Of a DNA stretch of 64,000 nucleotides, positions 45,310-58,200 are shown in pieces; the stretch's first letter is position 1, and each line of letters starts with the position of its first letter. The notes beneath the pieces are model-generated. The model did not search any database, was not told the DNA's origin, and was given only the letters and a program-made list of their open reading frames with translations. The stretch comes from Hypomesus transpacificus. Taxonomy: Eukaryota; Chordata; Actinopteri; Osmeriformes; Osmeridae. The stretch is taken from positions 2,507,673 to 2,571,672 of the forward strand of contig NC_061073.1 of assembly GCF_021917145.1 (NCBI RefSeq), written 5' to 3'. The position numbers and the translations under genes are program-made.

Positions 45310-46387
45310 TATCAAATGGATGCGGGTGATCTATGTGAGAATGAGCTCAGGTACAGAAGTACTCTTCACAATGTCAATTGGAAAGAACTTGTGCAAGGAA
45401 ATGTTAGAGAGTGCTAAATTGTTTTACCTAAAGTTTGTATAGTTTAAATGTTTTGATATATTCGTAGAGGAACTGCATCATTCAGATGTTGGCAACATCC
45501 ATCTATTCGCGTTCGACACAAAGTGAAACAATAGCTACTCAACACCTAAACATATCAACACGTGCACTTGAGGATTTATTAACTAATGGTTGGATGCTGT
45601 TACAAAGCCAACGATTATTTTAGATAGCGAATAGCTCGGGTTACAAAATATTATTCACTTAACTATAAACTAACATCCTGGATTTAGCTTTAAACTAGCG
45701 TGTTATTTTAACCTATTTATAAAATGCCTTTTGGAATTGGAGTAACCTGTGACAAGAGCGCGTGGATGAGATGTTGTTCTAGTCTCGAGGAGAGGATAAA
45801 GACAATATATCAATGCCTTGATCATGTAGCCATATTTCCCGGCTCACATGATTTCCTTGTCGGGTAGCATAGTCAAACACCGAGCTTGCGATCCGGGCTG
45901 CGTTCACTGACTCTACGTATCGTTTTGTGAAAATGGATAAACGTTTTGCAACCTAGGTCGCAGCTTGGCGTGGCCCAAAACTTACCTTTCAGAGGTTATC
46001 TAAAGACCAAATTTGCAAAAGAAAGGAAATGAAAAATAATAATATGTTAGTTGATTAACATCCGAGCGTTGGTCAACGGTTTAAGTTGGAGCATTTGCCA
46101 TATGTTGAACGCAGCTCTGTTTTGAGGTGACGCTCAAATAAGGAGGGGGCGGTTAAAACCATCTGATCACACACACTCAAAGGGCTAATGTATGAGTATG
46201 TTCTAGTGATTTTGGTGGAATCTGAAAGAAAAGTGCAAATTTACTTTGAATACACAAACAGCTAACTATTAAAGATAAAGGTCACTGTACTATACTTCGA
46301 ACCACTCTCCTGTATATGAGGTGCCCTGATTTGCTTACTATAAACGTTCACTCAAACTATAAGTGTATTTGTCATGCATACGTGTAT
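45310..46387. other. VAC14 5' flank
   Basis: Upstream of the VAC14 start. No other gene seen. A GC-box-like 'gggggcggtt' lies near 46145. The transcription start was not resolved. Confidence 0.3.
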
Positions 46388-46850
46388 ACATTACATTACA
46401 TTTATGCATTTAGCAGACGATTTTATCCAAAGCGACTTCCAAGAGAGAGCTTTATAAAAGAGCATAGGTCACTGATCATAAAAACGAGGTAGTCCCAAAC
46501 ATTGCAAGCAGCCAAAACATGAAGCATACATTGTGAAAAAACTAAACAAGTGCCAAAAGGGAAGACCCATAAGAACATGCAGTTATACAAGTTACAAATT
46601 AAAACAACATGAACCACAAAAAAAAAGTGCAGGACTGTACCTGTAGAAGAACAATCAACAGTAAAATATTTCAAGACTTAACTTCGTTATAACTAACCTA
46701 CAAGAGCAACAAGTCACTCAATAAGAGTCATTGTGATCCTGGAGGAAACTAACAACAGGTCCAGTCAAGCATTCTTAAGTGCCGTTGTACTCCCGGAACA
46801 AGTGCGTCTTGAGCCTTTTCTTGAAGGTGGGGAGACAGTCATGTCTCCCA
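46388..46850 (-). mobile_element. L2 LINE 3' tail
   Basis: Same order of blocks as the L2 tail at 7.7-8.16 kb: 'catttagcagacg', 'gcgacttccaagagagagct', 'cataggtcactgat', 'ctcccggaacaagtg', 'cttgaaggtgg'. Only the 3' UTR and the last codons remain. Confidence 0.85.
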
Positions 46851-47127
46851 CATGTGTATACTCCATGCACACTCATTATGTTAACACTTCTTACACGAAC
46901 AACTCTGAATCACTCACACACGAGAAACAGACACATATTGTTTACTACAGTGTCACACATAATGTTTCACATACATGTATGTATAGAGCATGGCATGCAT
47001 ACAACTGAAAAACGTATCCATTGCATGTGTTTCACATACTTGTTTTATAAGATACTGGGCTCTCAAGTCTCATGCATTTCAACAATTTCTCACCCTGAGA
47101 AGTAAGGGATAACTTGTCCCGCTATAC

Positions 47128-47491
47128 CAGGGGTCCCCAAACTTTTGTCTGCGAGGGCCAGATCATCTTCTTTTCTTTAATGAGGGGCCGGCTTGGAACA
47201 GAAAATTACTTGGGCCGGAGTAACTACCAGTATTATTGTGGAGATTTTATTATGATTTGAAATGTATTTATTATGCTAGATTAGTTTATTACTATGTTAT
47301 GCACTATACATTCGTACATATCAAAGGATATATACAGCCTATTAAAACAGTATTATTAATATTGTAAATAACTTTTTTCATATTCATTGCTATTGAAATC
47401 AAACATCTACTTAAAACGTTTTTTTTTTTTTTTACTGGCATTTTTAAGAGGGCCGGTCCAAATGCGTTGGCGGGTAATTTGGGGACCCCTG
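47128..47491. mobile_element. Non-autonomous hAT element
   Basis: 364 bp, ends CAGGGGTCCCCAAA and TTTGGGGACCCCTG, with a perfect 8-bp target duplication cgctatac (47120-47127 and 47492-47499). No coding frame. Confidence 0.93.
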
Positions 47492-47998
47492 CGCTATACT
47501 ATTAATGAACGAGGGCGAGGCACATGCTAGTCGAGATGATAGTTGTCTCGAGTTTTACAGAGTTAAATGCCAATCAAAAAACATCACCATCACGCCCCTG
47601 TTGGCCGGAGTTTTTCATGTTTTAACCCAAACGTTGAGAGGTATGGTAATCTCACGCCAATTTTTTTGAATACAATTTTAGAGCCCTGAGAAAGGTATAC
47701 AGCTCAAAATGTAGTTACACAACAGTTGAGTTACACATCTCCAACCATAATATTACTTGGGCAAATCTACATCTCGCTTTCATTGATTAACTAGAAGTTT
47801 CTGAACAACCAATCGTTGTGATATGTAGGCTACCTTAAGTGACCATGTCAAGGCTTATTCGCTGATGGTAATTCGAGCAGGTGTTCATTCGACTTGCACG
47901 TGCACCCCGTTGTCCTGTAATTAACAGACAATTTTCCTATCGACTGCAAAACCGTAATCTATATGACACTAACGACTAAAGGCCTATATTGATTTACA

Positions 47999-50900
47999 AT
48001 GGATGAAAATGGCAACATGCAGGTGTGTACTTTGTAGGCCTCGTGTTAAACTTCGCAAAGTAGGTATAATGCACTCATTTGACATAGACCTATTCCGTCA
48101 AGTTATTGAATGATGGAAAACACATGTTACAGTATAACACACAAATTGTATACGCTAGCCAACCAAACGACTAACGTTCACTCACAGTTAGGCGTACTTC
48201 TGGTGATGTGTTACAGGTGGTTTTGACCATCCTGTTATTTTGCTGCGCCTGGGATGAAGTCGCTGGTAAGAGAATAAAATAACGTGGCGGCTGTACCGGG
48301 TGTTAACTACGTCAAATTATTGACTAACCATTAGAGTTGACCAACCATTAGATTGAGATTTTTCCCTTTTAAATATTTTTCCAGGAATATGTAATGTGAT
48401 TCAGTGCACCAATGAAACTAGGTGTTTGATGTCCCAAGACAAACAAATCTGCAAATGCAAGACGGGTTATTATGGTGACTTGTGTGACAAAAGTAAGGCT
48501 ACATTTTTTGTTTAGAAAAAATGACAACCATATCTTTTTGGCCTAGAATTTATGTTTATGTTTATGTATTCAGTTTTTTCATAATCTTTGCAGAAGTAGA
48601 CATTAAAGTTATGTGTGGCAAAGACTTCATCACTGTCTTGGTGATAGAAGAATTCTTTCAATACTATAAAGTCCCTCTGGAATCCCTTCACCTGCCCAAC
48701 GCGTCTTGTGCAGCTCAAAGAACGATTGTGCTGGGAGTTCCCTATTACGTTGTCCGGACAACTGAGGACCAGTACTTGTCCTGTGGTGGAGAACCACTAG
48801 AGGTATATCTCTCCCAGGCTTGGCCCATACAGCCTACCTTTTCTGTGTGCTACATAACTGGATGTGGTGACAGCTGTGTAGGAATGGTTTCACCGTAAAT
48901 TGTTCATTTAAAACCGGTTGTCCATGAGTATCTGCTGTGGGTGACTACACTCCCAGGTTCCTAATATGATATTGTTTCTCCCCTTTCCCACCCCACAGAA
49001 AAACGCCACTCACATATCGTACTCCTTGACCCTCATTTCCTCCCCTCAAGTCGTTGGAAACATTATCCGAGAGCCCTTCATCAATATAGTGTACACCTGC
49101 ATCTACCCTTTCAGGCACGCCGTCAGCCTCGCACACCCAGTCAGCCCCTATTCCAGGTAAGGATTATGGTGGAATATCACATTCACCTTAAACACAAACA
49201 CTGAACTCCACACTCTTCTGGAGATGGATGTGGAAATGCCTCACAGCTTTCCATACTAGCTCTGCTGTCTGGCTCTGCATTTAGCTAATATTGGTTGTGT
49301 TCCCTCGTTTGACTGCATATCTCCATATGCCTGTCTGTCTGTCTGTATATCTAACTGCTGGCACCCCTGTCGTCCTGTTTGCCTTCCTGTGGATCCCACC
49401 AGGGAAACGTTGGTGCACATTAAGGAACAGGAGGCTAAAGTGGAGATGCTTGTATACACGGACCACACGTACACAAATCCCTTTCAAAGCACTCCCGTGG
49501 TGCACCTCAGAGACAAGGTGTACGTGGAGGTGAGGCTGAAGGAACAACCTGACATGGCTAGCCTGGGCCTGCTCACTCGAATGCAAGCCAACTAACCAGC
49601 ACACATGTTGACTTCATTAATGTCATTGTTTGGTAATCTGTCATCTGAGGACCATGATTTTCAGATTACATATCTTTTTATAAACAATTAGTCAAAGCCT
49701 CATCCTTGATCTACAAGTCAGTCTAAATGTGTTCCATTAGTCTACTTTGACAGTCCAAGATGTGATGTTTGTATCAAGTCCTCTACACATTGTCTATGGA
49801 AAGTGTTTTATTCATCTCAACCAGGTGAAAGTGACCGATCCAGAAGACGTCTTCCTTCTGCGGTTGAACGAGTGCTGGGTCACCCAGGACTTGGAGCCCA
49901 ACAGCACCGGATCTATTCATACCCTTTTAGACAATGGGTCAGTCGGGAAACTCCGGGTCACATCTATCTGAAGATGGGTATAGCTCAGTGGTAGAGATCT
50001 AGAGGTTTGCAGGTTCAAATCTGTGGCTTTGGATAAGAGTATCTGCTAAAAGTACATGTCAACATGCGACTAGACTAACCAGACACTATCAAGTGGATAG
50101 GTTTCACCACAAGCTTTATAATATGTACAGGTATTTGTGTGTGAGTATGGGGATGGGTATATTTAGGACTTTGAGATTTGCTTCAGATGTAAAGTGCATT
50201 ACAAATACAATCTATGATTATTAGTATATAGTTCAATGCATTTAACTGCAGATCCAAGATTTTGCTAGTTCAATCCCCCCCTCCCCCTATCCCCCAACAC
50301 GTGTGTAAAATAATACATTAACAACCTCGCCAATATACAAGTGGAAATATTTAAGTGCCTCTTTGCTTTTGAAAATGTATTTCGATGTTTTTGATTTAGT
50401 CGTTTGAGGTCTCTAAATTAGAATGTTTGACTTTGCTGTGACTGTCTTGTGTTCAGTCTCGCTGTCTGTTTAACCTCGCTCTCACTTGCTCTGTTGCCCT
50501 CCCTCTGGCCTTCTCAGGTGTATGAAAGACGAGACGGCAACCTTCTTGAGTGTAACCCCTGAGCAGACTGGCAGCAACGGGCAGAGCTCTAATATCCGAT
50601 ACAGCTTTGACATGTTCCGCTTCACATTTGAACCTCACGACCTCTTCCTCCACTGCGTCGTACACTTATGTTCCCCTGATGACGAAAAGCCCTGCATCCC
50701 TGTGAGCTTGGTTCACCTTTTGGCCTTGGTAGCATTAAAAGAGGTCCAAATATTTCACGCGTTTAAGCTGATTTTAAAGGGAGACTTGATGATTATGGAA
50801 AAACGATTTACTGATGACACCTTTCCTTCCCATCCCAAATGCACACGCTTCACATGCATCACCACACATTCCTTGTTTACAGGAGTGCAAAACTATCACC

Positions 50901-51248
50901 AAGAGGGAAGCAGTGCTGGGAGATCCCAGTCAAGGCCTACTGTCATACGGGCCGATTAAACTCAAGATGCCTGAGCATCTTAAATCTGGTGAGCAATATG
51001 ACTGCAGATCAAGATGTTGCAGGTTAAAATCCCCTCTACTGTGCGTTGCTTTGGAGAAAAGTGTCTGCTAATGAATAGTTTCAGGATTATTAACTTGAAA
51101 TGGCTCCTGTGGTTCAGACTTGTTAATGACTACTGTGCTGCCAATGGCTGGGATTTGGATCCTCGGCATCTTCCTCGTCATCATCATCTCCATTGCCAGG
51201 GCAGGCAACCGCAGACTTGCACGCTCACACCACAACGACCTGAATTGA
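47999..51248 (+). CDS. EGF-like and ZP-domain single-pass membrane protein, 10 exons
   Basis: Exons: 47999-48022, 48217-48265, 48385-48492, 48594-48802, 48999-49156, 49403-49529, 49825-49937, 50518-50701, 50883-50988, 51118-51248. All have GT-AG introns with matching phases; 402 residues. Residues 1-24 form a signal peptide (VVLTILLFCCAW). An EGF-like module with six cysteines spans 27-58 (ending CKTGYYGDLC). A ZP domain starts about residue 63 and includes KVYVEVKVTDPEDVFLLRLN at the exon 6/7 junction, a ZP-N/ZP-C hallmark, and LFLHCVVHLC. A basic KR before 'EAVLG' may be the maturation cleavage site and LLSYGPIKL the external hydrophobic patch. A transmembrane helix (about 366-386) and a short basic tail end the protein. 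ZP domains polymerise into extracellular filaments. The closest named family member is not clear (uromodulin- or ZPLD1-like organisation). An AATAAA overlaps the stop (51248-51253), with another at 51325. Confidence 0.9.
49975..50065 (+). repeat. tRNA-derived SINE fragment in the ZP gene
   Basis: 'gggtatagctcagtggtaga' resembles a tRNA A box, 'gcaggttcaaatc' a B box, and it ends 'ggataagagtatctgctaaa', the L2-type tail. A second trace lies at 51003-51075. Confidence 0.65.
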
Positions 51249-52261
51249 ATAAAACATTGATTGATTGTATTTTGTTTGAGTGGTAATTATGGTTAATTTA
51301 AATGTAATAATTTTGAGCTGCGTTAATAAAGTAAACCACTATTGGGGGTCACAAGATGCTTGAAGTCAAGTGGAAAAGTCTTTTGTTTTTAATTCTAGAA
51401 CAGTAATGCTTCTCAAGTCAACAGATGGCAACGTGGTCAGTCTTGTATCCAAGGTTTTTTTTTTTTTTTTCACAGGAAGTCTATTGTCCAGTAAAGAAAT
51501 TACTGTTCCGCTGCATGCTACCCTCCTCTGTGTCAATTAAGCACGGATTCGGCGCATATAGCCTGCAATACTGTTCAGACTGTCAAACTGGAAATGCAGG
51601 TTGTTTAGACGGGACTCAGGAGAGATTGAGATCTAATAATGGATATCCTGATTATGATGTAGTGGGTAATCTAAATGAGCGTGTAGATGTTCCCTCTGTA
51701 ATTTACATTAATGTGGTTTATTTGAGTTTTAACTTTTGTATTTTACCTATCCATAACAATACCTCTTCCGTTGCAGCTAAACTACATCCCTCCCTACCTC
51801 GTATGTTCCAAAGCTGGGTAGTCTTTGTGTGAGGGAGAGAGGAGGGAGCACAACTCCGATAGCATTGAGTCCACGAGCGTATGACAAACGAAATTACCCT
51901 GCAGAGTGATCCATTGGGAGATTAGGAAATGGTTCTGAACTGAAACCCGCTTCAAAACACGACAGAACAATCCACGACCACCGCAGCAGGGGGGAATTTG
52001 CAATTGGACAATGCTGAGTTTATGTTGAACTTTTACAAGTTAATTTATAACGGATTAGGTGCGCTGACATCCCTAAAATGGACAGCGGTTGAAGCGGAGT
52101 GTAGTCTAAAAAATATATTAATTTAGAATTCAACCAACAGCGAGTGAGTTTCATACTTAGGACAATATCGCGTAGGGCATCTATCTGAAGGCTATATCCA
52201 AATCTTCTGTTACGCTACATCGACCTGCAACTGTTTCGTGGCGAGCAGGAAGCGCTCAAAA
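51249..52261. other. Intergenic region between ZP gene and mmp15
   Basis: Contains the ZP gene's polyadenylation signals, a poly-T run near 51457-51471, and the mmp15 5' UTR/promoter. No further gene was seen; the 51425-51832 open frame shows no family resemblance. Confidence 0.35.
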
Positions 52262-55200
52262 ATGGCATCTCTCAGGAGATGCTGCTCTACTCCGGGGCTT
52301 CGGACACTAATTATGGCCTTTTTCGTCCTGCTCCTGTGCAACAGGCTTGTGGCCCATGAGGAGGAGGAAGATCCTCTCAACGCCGAGGTCTGTTGTTTAG
52401 ATATGTAGTCGTAGTATTTGTGGAAATGATACCATGCAAGATACCGTGCAGAGGCTGGCTCTGACTGCTTGACTACTGTCATCCCCAGGGTTGTAAGCTG
52501 TTTATGTTGTGGCAATGTAATTATATGTAATAGTAAGTATGGTATATACAGTGAATATCCTTTACTCCGTTGGGCAAAGAGGGTGGCCATATAAGATCTA
52601 AGTAATTCATAAGTATAGTGAATTTGTTCTTTCATGGAAAACCACACATGTGCCTGCAGCCCACATAGTTTCTCTGCACGATTCTTGTCCTACCATGATA
52701 TATACTTAATCATCATCGTTCTGTCCTACCCAACTGTTGTACCGGTTTTACACATGCATGTCTATGCTTGTGTCCATGCGTGAGTGTGAAAGTATGAGCC
52801 TTCCAGCTGTGCTCAGTGGTCCCATGATGTTTTCGCCCCCCCCTCCCCCCGTTCAGTCTTTATCCAGGGAAACTTGTCTGTGCTCACTACACTCGGTGTA
52901 GAAAACATTTATCGTTATTGGTGTTGTGTAATATTCTCAAAGTCATAAATATTTACCGGCTTCTCTGTCTTGAGTCAGCTGTTAACATTCTCCAAGACAC
53001 ATATAGTTAGACCCTAAGACGCCTGTGTGTGTGAGTGTGTGAGAGAGAGTCCTATTCTCTGGTCCTGCTGTGGTTATCTAGCTTGCCAATAAGGAGGAGG
53101 TGCGATTCAGAGCTAGGAATGCCATCATGCTAATGGAAGCCATCTGTCCTTTAAACTCCATGTCCTATTCACCTCCCTTTCCGATTTTATTTTTCTCCTT
53201 ATAACCTTTTTTCCCCCTTTTGTTCTCTTTCTAAGTTTCTGTACATTTCTCTCTACCTCTCTCCTTTACACACATACATGTAGATACATCTCTCCCTCAT
53301 ACACTCTCACCTCCCTCACCCCTCACCCTTCTCTCCTCTCTCTCTGCTCTCTCTTTCCAGTCATGGTTGCGGAGGTTTGGCTACCTGTCCCAAGCCAGCA
53401 GACAGATGTCCACCATGCAGTCGTCGCAGATCCTGTCCAAGGCCATTGGAGACATGCAGCGTTTCTATGGGCTGGAGATCACTGGGGAGATGAACCATGC
53501 CACGTTGATGTGAGTAGTAGTGTGCTCTGTCTGTGTCTCTGTCCAATCTGTCTTCCAGTCTTGTCTGTCAGCCTGCCTACCTGCCTGTCTGGCTGTAGGT
53601 CTGCCTTTCTGTCTATCTATCTGGAGCCCCTTTTACACAGAGATCCCGCAATGTTACCATAAAGAAGATCCACCATTACATCAGCTTTTCCTGTTTATAC
53701 TGAACCAACCAAAGCTGCCGTAAGTGTACTTTTAGATATAATACCAGAATCAGAGAAGTGACATCACCGTAGTTGCTAGCGTGTGTAGTCCCGCAATGCC
53801 GGCTGTCCATTTTTCAGAGACGTCAATATATATAATATAAATATATACATATAATGTCAATATATCTATCTGAACGTCTGACTGCTTGTCTGTCTGTCTG
53901 CCTGTTTGTATACAGTAAAAATGTTCAGCAAGTACTATTTATGTCTGTCAGGTACAAAAGTGAAAGATGAACCTTGAAGGGTTCATTGTGGTCCAAAATG
54001 TATCTGTCTGTGTTCCATCAAGCACAATCAAAGCATTTGTCCAACATTTGTATCACACTCAGTCTGAGTGTTAGTGGTTTGTTTGTTTGGCTCGGTAGTC
54101 AGATAGACTCTGAATACATCTCTGCTGTAAATCCCTTTATTTCTTTCTTTCTGTGTCTGTTTCCTTTCATGATATCTCTCGTAGATCTTTTACTCATCCC
54201 TCCGCATCCCTGTGTTAAGTGCTGTTTCTCTCCCCTCAGGGCCATGAAGAAACCTCGCTGTGGTGTTCCTGACAGGCCCTCGGAGCAGCAGAGTGAGGCG
54301 GGGGCCAGGAGGAGGCGCTATGCCCTGACAGGACAGAGATGGGATAAGAACCACCTCACCTACAGGTACCAGTAGGGTCTGTGTGGGTTTCTTTCTGTTT
54401 GTCTATTTTGGTGTTTGTGTGTTTCTTTGTGTGTTTCTTTGTGTGAGTGTGTGTGTGTGTGTGCTTGAGGTCACCCCTACCTGTCTTTTCATCTTTCCCC
54501 AAGTATTAAGAACCACACCCCCAGGCTGGGAGAGGAGCGGACCAAGGAGGCGATCCGCCAAGCCTTCCAGGTGTGGGGAGCAGCCTCTCCCCTGACCTTC
54601 CAGGAGATTCACTCCCAGGAGCTTCACTCCCAGGAGCTTCCCTCCCAGGGCTTCATCAACAGCAGCCAGGAGTACTTCGACATACAGCTACTCTTTGCCA
54701 ATGGTTACCATGGAGACATGTCACTGTTCGACGGCGAAGGGGGTTCATTGGCTCATGCCTTCTACCCGGGCCCCGGGATCGGTGGAGACACACACTTCGA
54801 CGCAGACGAACCATGGACACTGGATAACCATGACCCGGCAGGTTGGTTAGTACATTAGTAAACCAACAGGGAAGTGTTGTTCAGTTAACTCACTCTTGGC
54901 TTGGTGTGTTGGTTTCTTGTTTTGCTGCCTCTTTTCTGTTTTTCTGTATCTCTGTCCTCACATCCTGTTTTTCCCTTGATTTGTCCCCATCCCGTTTATG
55001 ATTTCTCTTCCCTCCTCCCTCCCGCTTTTCCTTTCTCACTCCCTTCATTCTCTACCTCCCCTCCTCCAATCATTTTGTTCTCCCACTCTTCTCTCTCTCA
55101 CTCTCTTGTTTACTCCCTCCCTGTCAACTTTCCTACTTCCCCTCTCTCCCTCACTCCAAACCCTCCTACCACCATCTCCTCCCTCCCTCCCTCCCTCCCT

Positions 55201-58200
55201 CCCTCCCTCCCTCCCTCCCCAGGTATAGACCTATTCCTGGTTGCGGTGCATGAGCTGGGCCATGCTCTGGGCCTGGAGCACTCTGACAGCTCCTCGGCCA
55301 TCATGGCTCCCTTCTACCAGTACATGGACACTCGCAACTTCTCTCTGCCACAGGATGACGTGGAGGGCATTCAGGATATATATGGTGAGGAGGAGCCTAG
55401 TCTGCCTTTAAACACTCAAGCACACACACGAATGCATGCATACCCGTACAAACACACGCATGCATGCACACGCACAAACACACATAAATGCATGCACACA
55501 CACACAAACGCATATAGGCATACACAGACACACACACAAGTGTAAACACAGGCATATACACACACACAACCCTTGTAATGCACTGCTACAGTCTTCACAC
55601 AGTCTTCCGCTGAGTGAATAGACACCATTGTGAGTTGACATAGAAGCCATTGTTTGTGTGTCATACTAGCTGTGGGTGTCTATGTAATTGGGTGCAGAAA
55701 CACGAGTGATAGACCAGTCTAGAGAGTCAAGCATAGTGTAGCATTTAATCATGACACAGAACATCTGAATTTGTAATAATTAAAAAAAAAGTTCTGCATG
55801 TGTTTGGTGTCAATCAAATTGAGTAATAAAGTAAAGAAAAACAGTATATCCATAGACACACAATCTAAACATCTGGATTAACTGTAAAGGAAGAGTCTGT
55901 CTGAGTGTTCGCAGAAAATTCTTTCGAATTTGGCCCAGGGTGGCCCTCGGAAAACTGATGTTCAAACAATGTGATGATTACATTGTCTATATGGCCCTTA
56001 GTATTACAGTATGTTAGCATTGGTGTGTGTTGCTATGGTATGAGCTGAGCCTGTGTGAGAGTCTCAGAGTGCAACGTCTGTTTTTCCTCTCCTAGCAACC
56101 AGCAGGGCTTCCTTCCCAACTGCTCACTCCACCTCCATGGGCCTACTGCCACAGCACAGAGTGGAAAATTAGACTCGTAACTCTCCATGTGTGTGTGTGT
56201 GTGTGTGTGTGTGTGATAGAGAGAGAGAGATAAATAAATAATAGAGGGAGAAGAATGGGTGGGAGCAGGAAAAGGAAAGAAAGTCAGGGCAAGAGGAAGT
56301 AGCCATGTGTGAGGTTCATTGTCTAACATGCATCATTCTAAAGGTCACCATATTGGATTCCACAGGCCCTCCTGACAATGCACCAACTGATGCTCCTCCC
56401 ACAACCACTCCTGACTCCCCTGACGACAAACCCCCTACCAACCATCCTGACACCGCTCCCCAGGACCCCACCACCTCTGACATCCCCAATGACCAGCCCG
56501 GCCCCACCAACGCCCCGGACCCTTCGCCTCAACCAGAGCCTAGCCCCTCCCACACACCTCAAGACCGCCCCCTGCCCAGCACCACGGCCCCTCAGCCTGA
56601 ACCCATCACTCCCTACGTTCGGGTGGAGTTCCCCCCTCCACCTCCACCCCCCAGGCCACCCAAGCAACCTGATCAGGTCCCTGATATATGTGACGGGGAC
56701 TTTGACACGGTCACAATGCTGAGAGGGGAGATGTTCGTCTTTAAGGTAAGAAAGACAGAGGTAGATCCAGAAAGACAGTACAGAGACGAAACAGTGCAGC
56801 GGCAGAGACAGAGGCAGAGGCAGACAGAGACAGAAAGACAGTACAGAGACAAAACAGTGCAGAGACAGACAGGCAGAGACAGAAACAGTGCAGAGACAGA
56901 GGCAGAGACAGAGGCAGAGACAGAAAGACAGTACAGAGATGAAACAGTGCAGAGACAGAGGCAGAGACAGAGGCAGAGACAGAAAGACAGTACAGAGAAG
57001 AGACAGAGGCAGAGACAGATGCAAGGTAGCGATGGTTTCAATCCTGGTCAGACCAGTCGAGTCCTAATCCCTGGACACTAATATAGCTATGACAGTTTAA
57101 CACTGTTTGGAAACAGCATGAAAGAAATTCCTTCCTAGCTTAGAGAGTACATTTGTTCTACCCATGTCTTCTCAACAGTAGTAGTCCCAGTAGAAGTAAT
57201 AGTAATATTAGTAGTTTTAGTGATAGTAGTAGCTTTTAATCGTAGCAGTAGCTGTAGAATTTTTCAGTATTTGTAGCTGGATTAGTAGTATCAATAGAAT
57301 TGATAGTAATAGTAGTATTAATTGCAGTAAGAAAACTAATAGTAGTAGTAGGAATAATAGTAGGATTGATAGAACCAAGAATAGTAGTAGTTTAGTATGT
57401 TGTCATGCTAACATTCTTCTACTGCTACTACTACTGCCCTTGATATGCCTACAGGGTTGTTGGTTCTGGCGGGTCAGGAGGAACCGGGTTCTGGACAACT
57501 ATCCCATGCCCATCTCTGTGTTCTGGGTCGGACTGCCCCAGGACATCGATGCAGCATACGAACGCCATGATGGGAAGTTTGTCTTCTTCAAAGGTCTGTA
57601 CTCTAACGGCTTTGGGGACAGACAGGATGCACCCACAAAGTGCACACAAAATGAACAAGATAGATTCATTCAAGCACACCAAGTATTTCAGACATCTGTG
57701 AGTTGATTTATTGTGTTTTGCAATGTGTATAGGCTGTACCAGTGACATCGCAGCCAAGTGATACAATTAATAACATCAGATCGTCTACACTGTGCTATCA
57801 TTCATCTGAATATGTCCTCTGTCTCTTTAATAGTCTCCTTATATCTTCCAGCCAAATTATGTCACTGCTCAAACACTCTGAAACACAAGGAATATTAGAG
57901 GGGTGGGATGTGTGTGTGTGTTTTCGGGATGAATGAGGCTCCAGAGGCTTTGGCTTGCTGGCTGACTGCAGCTGTAAGGTCTGCAACTCTGCAGGCAAGA
58001 TGCAGGAATGAAGTATTGCATCAGCCTGTTTTCCAGATGCTGACTGTTAGAGTTTCACTTTGAGTTGAGGAAACTGAGGACAAAGGAAAAGAAAGTAAGA
58101 GATGAAAAGTATGAAATAATAATGATAACAAAGGGTGCAAGACAATTTCCAGAGTTACGACACAGATGCATGCTTACAACCCAGGGAAAAAACTACTTTA

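Noticed and set aside
51425..51832. 135-codon frame between the ZP gene and mmp15
   Set aside because: Starts in a poly-T tract with no recognisable domain or exon structure.
54901..55545. 214-codon frame around mmp15 exon 5
   Set aside because: It reads through the intron 4 pyrimidine tract; only 55223-55384 is exon.
56305..57081. 258-codon frame extending past mmp15 exon 6
   Set aside because: The part after 56745 is the CAGAGACAGAGG minisatellite beyond a good donor site.
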